Shown: one piece after another, positions 58,828 through 64,000 of the stretch
Layout of the letters: each line of letters begins with the position of its first letter
Position numbering within the stretch: the first letter of the stretch is position 1
Assembly (NCBI RefSeq): GCF_918797505.1
Contig: NC_092798.1
Span: 49,870,985 to 49,934,984, forward strand
Reading direction: 5' to 3'
Origin: Bemisia tabaci
Taxonomy: Eukaryota; Arthropoda; Insecta; Hemiptera; Aleyrodidae
DNA: 64,000 bases
The notes under the pieces: model-generated
What the model was told of the DNA's origin: nothing
Seen by the model: only the letters and a program-made list of their open reading frames with translations
The model's database searches: none
Made by a program: the position numbers and the translations under genes

Positions 58828-59565
58828 GTCCACCGCAATCAGTTTGTGTAAATAATTAAATTGCTCGGTTAAAATTGGCAATAGCTAATGTGGCTTCGTT
58901 CCTTTTTGTTAAAAGCGGTCCATATATTCCCATGAGGCTTGCACATTTACAATCGAGAGTTTAAGCTGGGGGGGGGGGGAGGGGTAAGGCATGACGTCAC
59001 GGTTGTTTTCGGTAGTTGGCGTGTGGCGACGATGATGCGCCTCCCTTTTATTTTTGTTGTTTTGGTTGCTTGGCACGTGGGTCCTGTGGATATTTCCGGT
59101 TAATGAACCTTGATCTCTTCAACTCGGCCGATATTCTCTCGCCATCCAGTTTATGTGTTATTAATCCGACCCTGCCGAATTCTTCCTCTTGTTCGTGTGT
59201 CATCGGCTCGGCATCGATCCGACACCGCATCTAAAAATAAAAATACCGCCACTTTTTGGATCACCCATCTGAAATATCCGGAGACCGGCGACCGAAATCC
59301 CTACTTTTTTATGTGAATTTGCGGTCGTTTTCGAGACCACAGTGAAGACTACTAGCAAACAGCAATTTTTTAAGAGTGTCGAACGCAGTTGAAAATCATG
59401 TTTTAGTAAATCCACTTTGCCTACCAATTTAAGTGAAGTTCATGTAAAAAAAAGTCTTAAAATTACCTTTGAGGATATTTTTCAACATTTTTGTCAAAAA
59501 TCTTAAGTTTTGAAAAATCCTAATAAACTTGTTGAGAGTTTGCTCAATTCTTTAAAAAATTAATT

Positions 59566-59787
59566 GAAGGGCTTGGAGGACAAGGCGCATGAGTGCAGTT
59601 TATGCTATTTCGAGACATACGTGTTTGAGGTTTCGAAATTGCATGGATCCTTATTGCAGAAAGAAGGGTCAAACTGACTTTTTGATGCTTAAAACTTGAA
59701 TTTTGGGAGCGAATTTTTCACGGAATCTGCATAAAAACTAGTTTCCCTTCAAATCATTAATACCTCATATTTCCAAACACTGCACTA
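59566..59787. mobile_element. Family B MITE, right-truncated
   Basis: GAAGGGCTTGGAGGACAAGG at the left; the right end stops at AACACTGCACT without its TIR. Confidence 0.78.
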
Positions 59788-59809
59788 AAAATGACCGTGG
59801 AATCGATAC

Positions 59810-60150
59810 GTTTTACGTCACTTCCTCTACTAAGTCGGGCTGATCATTGACATTGATAAGTATAGAGATAGTCAAAGAAGGCAAAGAAAAATGGGGCAAT
59901 TCAATTGGTTAAAGTGGGTGTTTACAATGGGCAAAGAGGAAAATTATAGACTAAGTGTGAAGTTCCTCGTGGTCGTGAGTTGTCTATAGTTAGTCTTCTG
60001 CTCGCCTCTTTTGTCCATTGCAACCATTCTATTCAACCAAGCAGATCGCTCCATTTTCGATTTGCCTTCTTTGCCTATCGCTTTGCTTATCATCAATTTC
60101 AATAATCAGTCCGCTTATTTAGAAGAGGAAGTGACACAGAAACGTATCAA
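59810..60150. repeat. Family O foldback, copy 2
   Basis: AATCGATACGTTTTACGTCA and AGTGACACAGAAACGTATCA outer ends; GGCAAAGAAAAATGG and CCTTCTTTGCCTATCG inner blocks. Confidence 0.65.
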
Positions 60151-60381
60151 TTCCCTAGTTATTTTGAGACTGATGTGCTAGTTACACGCTCAAATTCCCA
60201 TCAATTTCCGATCAAACGGTGACTGGTGCGCACCATCTACCATCAAATTTCTGCGGCCTACAAAAATTTAATGGTAGATGATGGAGCTGTGGGGCTGATC
60301 CTTCATCTGATTCCCACACAACCGTGCTTATTTCATGCTTATTTCAATCAACACGCTGTTTAAATTAATTTTACTCATCAA

Positions 60382-61282
60382 CAGGGCCGGATTAAGGGGG
60401 TGGCCACATAGGCCACCCCCTTAATCCGGCCCCTATAGATTTGCCCCTATAGGAGGCGGCAAATTTTGCAATTTGTTTTAAATGTAGGTATAAAAAAAAT
60501 TCGGATTTAGAAAAAAAAATTACAAACAAGAAAAGGCGACAAAATCTCTCATTTTCGGAGAGTATAGTAATTTCTACTTCTGTCGTCTCTCAGTGATACA
60601 AGAGACAGCGCCTTTAATTAGTCGAGTTAGGAGAGAAACCAAACACGCAATTTGGCCTAACCGCGACTTACCTAGAGAGAAATGATGACGAGGACTTGAG
60701 ATGAAAAAGAGAAGCCCTCGGCGCGGCGATCGGCATGTAACACATATTAGCGCCTACAAGACTGCACGGATACTTCACGCATTGCATCAAACACAGTGCG
60801 GTCATTGCAGACAGCGTGAAACGGATAGCGCCTACAAGAATGCATGAATACCTCACGCATTGCGGCAAACACAGTGCGATCAGCGTGAGACGCATAGCGC
60901 CTACAAGACTGCGTGAATACTTCACGCATTGCGTCAAACACAGTGCGGTCTGCGAGGCGCGGCGGCGGAAGTTAAAATCATTAATCCACATTTATGTTTG
61001 TTCTTTCATAATTTTTTCGTTCATTTCTTATGAATGGAAGGCCTTGTCCACACAGATATAGGTTTACGAAACTTAACTTTCGCGCAAAGTTCCGTGAACT
61101 TTTGCTAGTAGTGTTGACAGGGCTTTCCCAAAAAATGTGTTCAACACCAGTAAACGCGTCTTATGCACCCGACCCCCGCTGGCACGTTCATTTGATGGTT
61201 TTCATTGATGTTTCAAAACGAATGAGACGGGGGCGGCAAAATACTAGCGGCCATGGGCGGCAAGTAGGTAGATCCGGCCCTG
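60382..61282. mobile_element. hAT-like non-autonomous transposon, 901 bp
   Basis: TIRs CAGGGCCGGATTAAG and CCGGCCCTG, flanked by a perfect 8-bp duplication CTCATCAA at 60374-60381 and 61283-61290. An 8-bp duplication with a CAGGGxCGG-type end is diagnostic of the hAT superfamily. No transposase ORF is present. Subterminal GGCGGCAAA repeats occur at both ends. Confidence 0.92.
60749..60952 (+). repeat. Three tandem units of about 67-78 bp inside the hAT element
   Basis: AGCGCCTACAAGA begins units near 60749, 60828 and 60895, each followed by TACxTCACGCATTGC and AAACACAGTGCG. The AGCGCCTACAA...TTCACGCATTGCG core resembles family H. Confidence 0.85.
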
Positions 61283-61410
61283 CTCATCAATCTAGATAAC
61301 TCTCGACCGCCATCTTGGTCATCATTTTGATCGGAATTTGACGGAAATTTGAGCGTGTAACCAGACCTACAGTTTATTTACTGTGTCAATTTCAACACAC
61401 ATCCCACAAT

Positions 61411-61658
61411 CTGCGTGCTAAGTGAAACGCCGTATGAGCTTCGTCAGCGCAAATTTCCTTTGATCGGATGCAAATTTTCAGGAAAACTTGTGAATATTTT
61501 CCGCTCCATTTTTCGGGGCATTTTCCTTGTAATTAGATCTAAATCATCTGAAAATTTCAAGAGAAAATATTCGTAACTCTCCTCAAAAATAAACAATTTA
61601 TTGGAGGAAATGTGGCAACTCTCGAATATTCATACGACGTTCTTCCTTGGCACGGCAG
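61411..61658. mobile_element. Family A MITE
   Basis: 248 bp. CTGCGTGCTAAGTGAAACGC and CGTTCTTCCTTGGCACGGCA; no exact duplication. Confidence 0.83.
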
Positions 61659-61675
61659 AATCCGAGTCCTCAGTT

Positions 61676-61921
61676 GGACGTACATATTTACGTATTTCTG
61701 TTAGACGGAACTAAGCGCCAAATTGAGTTCCATTTGAGGATTTGATTGTAGAATCCCGGATAGCGCGTTCAGGCGTTCTGTAAAACGGAACTAAGCGCCA
61801 TGGAGAAGCATTGCGAGTATAGGACGGAACGAGCATCGCGTTCCGCAACACCCGCCAATCCAAGCCCCCCTCTCCCTTTCTCCTCCTATGGCGCTTAGTT
61901 CCGTTTGATAGAAAAACGTCC
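61676..61921. mobile_element. F''-type foldback with AGTT target duplication
   Basis: 246 bp. GGACGTACATATTTACGTAT and GATAGAAAAACGTCC; AGTT at 61672-61675 and 61922-61925. Inner motif GGAACTAAGCGCCA occurs twice on the left and inverted once on the right. Confidence 0.85.
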
Positions 61922-61965
61922 AGTTCTGAGTTCTCGTGGACCAAGATCCCTCTCCGGTGAATGGA

Positions 61966-62460
61966 GATGTTGCATGTGTGTGGGATTTGCGATTTGACCA
62001 TTGATTCTTATGTAAAAGTTCGCGAGAAACACGATGGTGCCACTGGTTTTCTCTGAAATCAACTCCCAAGCTCAAAAAAAGCTCTCAAAGTGAGGCCAAA
62101 ATGGAGGGGATATCCCACCCTAACTGAGAGTCCACCTCTACATCAAAACAAACTCTCCATACAAAGATAGGGATCAAATACATTGACAGGGCTGCCACTT
62201 TATTTGGGGACTCCACAACTGAAAACGCGGCAATCCTGCTAATTTATTTGCTCCCTATCTTTGCATGGAGAGTTTGTTTTGATGTAGAGGTGGACTCTCA
62301 GGGAATGGTGGGATATCCCCTCCATTTCGGCCTCACTTTGAGAGCTTTTTTTGAGCTTGGGAGTTGATTTCAGAGAAAACCAGTGGCACCATCGTGTTTC
62401 TCGCGAACTTTTACATAAGAATCAATGGTCGAATCGCAAATCCCACACACATGCAACATC
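61966..62460. repeat. Very long near-perfect inverted repeat, 495 bp
   Basis: Arms 61966-62180 and 62243-62460 (about 215 nt each) match with few differences by eye, around a loop of about 62 nt. Ends GATGTTGCATGTGTGTGGGA and inverse. No protein-coding meaning. Confidence 0.95.
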
Positions 62461-62643
62461 ACCATTGTCACAATCTGAAATCGTGCAACCTCTGACACGA
62501 CCGGGTTCTCCCCCGTAAAATTCGGCTGAAATTTCAGCATTGCAGTCGCGAGTTAGCGGTCAAGCCCCCGAAACCGCCGGCCTGAAATAACGGCCTCCCA
62601 TGAGCTCCGCGACGGCGACGTTGAGCCCTTCGTGGCCACATTT

Positions 62644-62765
62644 GGACGTAATTCTGTCAAACTGAACTATGCGCATAAAGACATGAGCCCTGAGGCCCAT
62701 AAGCATACATGCATAACAGGGCTCACGTCACAATGCACATAGTTCCGTTTGACAGAAATACGTCC
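62644..62765. mobile_element. F'-type hairpin with ATTT target duplication
   Basis: 122 bp. GGACGTAATTCTGTCAAACT and TTTGACAGAAATACGTCC; ATTT at 62640-62643 and 62766-62769. It is followed by a partial family-F sequence to about 62825. Confidence 0.87.
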
Positions 62766-62839
62766 ATTTATGCTAAAAGGCACTATGTGCATAGTGATTG
62801 CGTGGAACATAGGTCTTTTTAGCAGCTAAGGCGGCCGGG

Positions 62840-63160
62840 GGAGGAAGGGGGCGGGAGAGAGAGGGCGGTTGCGTCGGCGTGGCAGCGGTAGACCATAGGA
62901 TGAACCAATTACGAGGGACTCGCCTCTAAATTAAGAAATTGGGATGGTTTTCAATGAAAAAGGAAGCATATTTAATGAACGCGTCACCGGCAGCGTCCCG
63001 GCAGAACTCAGTTTGGAAACTGTTAATTATCCCGGCAATTGATCGTCGAGCTCGCCAAAGAACCTAACTTCGGTTTCAGTTGAGCCTTACTATGAATGAG
63101 TAATAGCGGGATCGAGGGTTCATGTGAAAATTTACTTGCGCTTCGCGTTAAATTATGCGT
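62840..63160. other. GC-rich single-copy island
   Basis: A G-rich purine stretch then mixed sequence, no repeat family and no credible exon. Confidence 0.3.
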
Positions 63161-63239
63161 CGAGGTCGTTGAGACCTGGGTATGAATGAAGGGAGTTTTG
63201 GAAAACCACGTGCCTATACTTAAGCACTTATGGAACTGA

Positions 63240-63384
63240 AAAATGTATTTTTTTCTCCTCCTTACTTTTTCCTTCTTCTCTTCCTTCTCTTTTCTTCTTC
63301 TTCCACATTTTTTCTCTTTTTTTTATTCTTCATTACCTCTACCTCCCTCTCTTATCTCGTCCTCAGAGGAGAATCTCCTATTCC

Positions 63385-63444
<60 letters not shown>

Positions 63445-63640
63445 TCTACTTCTTCTCCTTGTATTTCTTCGTCTTTATTTCCCTCGTTCCAGCTTAGTCT
63501 CCTTCTTCTACTATTTTCCCCTGCTTCGCCTCTGATTCTGTCATCTTCCTCTACTTTTCCTCCGATTTCTATTCCCTCTTTTCCCTTTTTTCCACTTCTC
63601 GTGTCAATTTTTCTTCTTCTTTTATCCTTTTCCCTCGCTC
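63240..63640 (+). repeat. Pyrimidine tract with a 55-nt poly-T run
   Basis: Nearly pure C/T over 400 nt, with T at 63387-63441. It may adopt unusual structure and is prone to assembly error. Confidence 0.92.
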
Positions 63641-63649
63641 AACGTCGCA

Positions 63650-63900
63650 TTTCATGAAAAATAAAATCTTGTAATTTCACAAGGAATATTTCATGGAATT
63701 TCAGAAATTTATGAAAGATATTGAAAAATTCCGGCTCCTTTTCATGTTTAGCAAAATGTAAAAATTGTGACTTTCTTCCATTTTTGTGAGTTTGAGTGCA
63801 AGTTGCACAGTCTAGTCGCTGAAAAATATGAAATATTTCACAACCTCGTGAAATTTCATAAGATATTTCACTGAAATTTCCAATCTTTCATTTCTTCCTC
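63650..63900 (-). repeat. Family P repeat, copy 2
   Basis: The reverse of 41700-41915, with GGAATTTCAGAAATTTATGA and TTGTGACTTTCTTCCATTTT. Confidence 0.75.
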
Positions 63901-63967
63901 ATGTTTCATGCCACCCTACCCCCCACCCCCTTAGTCGCCTCTCATGATTTTATGTCTCCTTCGCACA

Positions 63968-64000
63968 CGGAGAAAAAAAACTTTGTGCGTGGGACCCGAA
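63968..64000. repeat. Family E palindrome, copy 3, cut by the window end
   Basis: CGGAGAAAAAAAACTTTGTG plus CGTGGGACCCGAA matches the ends of copies 1 and 2. Confidence 0.85.

Larger units (their letters stand above)
58186..58921. mobile_element. Family C MITE with ATAT duplication containing two nested hairpins
   Basis: Ends GGACCACGTTAAGTAGGAAG and TTTTTGTTAAAAGCGGTCC; ATAT at 58182-58185 and 58922-58925. At 736 bp it is about 480 bp longer than normal because of two hairpins at about 58389-58574 and 58609-58827. GTGTAAATAATTAA occurs on both sides of the insert. Confidence 0.85.
60182..61372. repeat. Foldback split by the hAT-like element
   Basis: GTTACACGCTCAAATTCCCA at the left and AAATTTGAGCGTGTAAC at the right are inverted ends of an element into which 60382-61282 inserted. 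Confidence 0.65.
29921..64000. other. Region 5' of sidestep exon A (upstream intron and/or intergenic)
   Basis: The phase-1 acceptor of exon A requires at least one more upstream coding exon (signal peptide). None was recognised, so the boundary between sidestep intron and intergenic DNA is unknown. The region is repeat-dense and includes a candidate plus-strand gene at 43184-46367. Stretches at about 34800-35700, 43410-45600, 47400-47880, 56980-58180 and 59000-59560 hold nothing I can name. Confidence 0.5.

Noticed and set aside
60668..60991. Minus-strand ORF with repeated LCLxQCVxYS motifs
   Set aside because: The protein repeats come from the three DNA tandem units inside the hAT element, not from a gene.
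63230..63535. Phe-rich ORFs
   Set aside because: They translate the poly-T and CTT tract.
1..64000. CRISPR arrays, operons, ribosome binding sites, prokaryotic terminators
   Set aside because: The sequence is clearly eukaryotic. Repeats are inverted MITEs, not regularly spaced direct repeats.
1..64000. tRNA and rRNA genes
   Set aside because: No cloverleaf or box A/B pair was recognised by eye. A tRNAscan-SE run would be needed to exclude them.

Overview
The window looks like arthropod, most probably insect, nuclear DNA. It is AT-rich, almost free of long ORFs, and crowded with short inverted-repeat transposable elements. Short exons with consensus GT-AG splice sites are separated by introns of up to 17 kb. 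No prokaryotic features are visible. Genus cannot be fixed from the sequence; a hemipteran would fit my impression of the repeats, but that is a guess.

The one gene recognised with confidence is a sidestep (side) family gene on the minus strand. Four consecutive coding exons are present: 29920-29800, 24217-24003, 22895-22785 and 5625-5422. They join in one open frame (651 nt, about 217 codons) and encode Ig domain 1 and most of Ig domain 2 of a Sidestep-type neuronal immunoglobulin cell-surface protein. The start (signal peptide) and the rest of the ectodomain, membrane segment and tail lie outside the window or in exons I could not find. Introns in the window are about 5.6 kb, 1.1 kb and 17.2 kb, with at least 5.4 kb of further downstream sequence and up to 34 kb upstream of exon A.

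A second, more tentative gene is on the plus strand: exon 43184-43404 and exon 46286-46367. Joined across a 2.9 kb intron they predict a 100-residue single-pass membrane protein that I do not recognise. It may be nested in a 5' intron of the sidestep gene or simply lie upstream of it.

Most of the rest is repeats. I define about 15 dispersed families by eye, lettered A to Q in the feature list. Five kinds (A, C, K, F and F'') have copies flanked by exact 4-bp A/T-rich target duplications, and one insertion (F in L) is confirmed by an empty-site relative. A 901-bp hAT-like element with a perfect 8-bp duplication lies at 60382-61282. Insertions are repeatedly nested (A in A, D in C, F in L, K in a larger palindrome, hAT in a palindrome). 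Very long hairpins occur at 61966-62460 and 48562-48779. Between repeats are short GC-rich single-copy islands whose role is unknown.

Region by region: 1-5.4 kb repeats Q, H, I, M, O, J; 5.4-5.6 kb sidestep exon D; 5.6-22.8 kb long intron with A, L, I, E, B, D, J copies, a pyrimidine tract and GC islands; 22.8-24.2 kb exons C and B; 24.2-29.8 kb intron with E, J, K, N and a tandem duplication; 29.8-29.9 kb exon A; 30-64 kb repeat-rich DNA containing the candidate small membrane-protein gene, the hAT element, long hairpins and a large pyrimidine tract. Repeat boundaries are by-eye estimates unless a target duplication is given.
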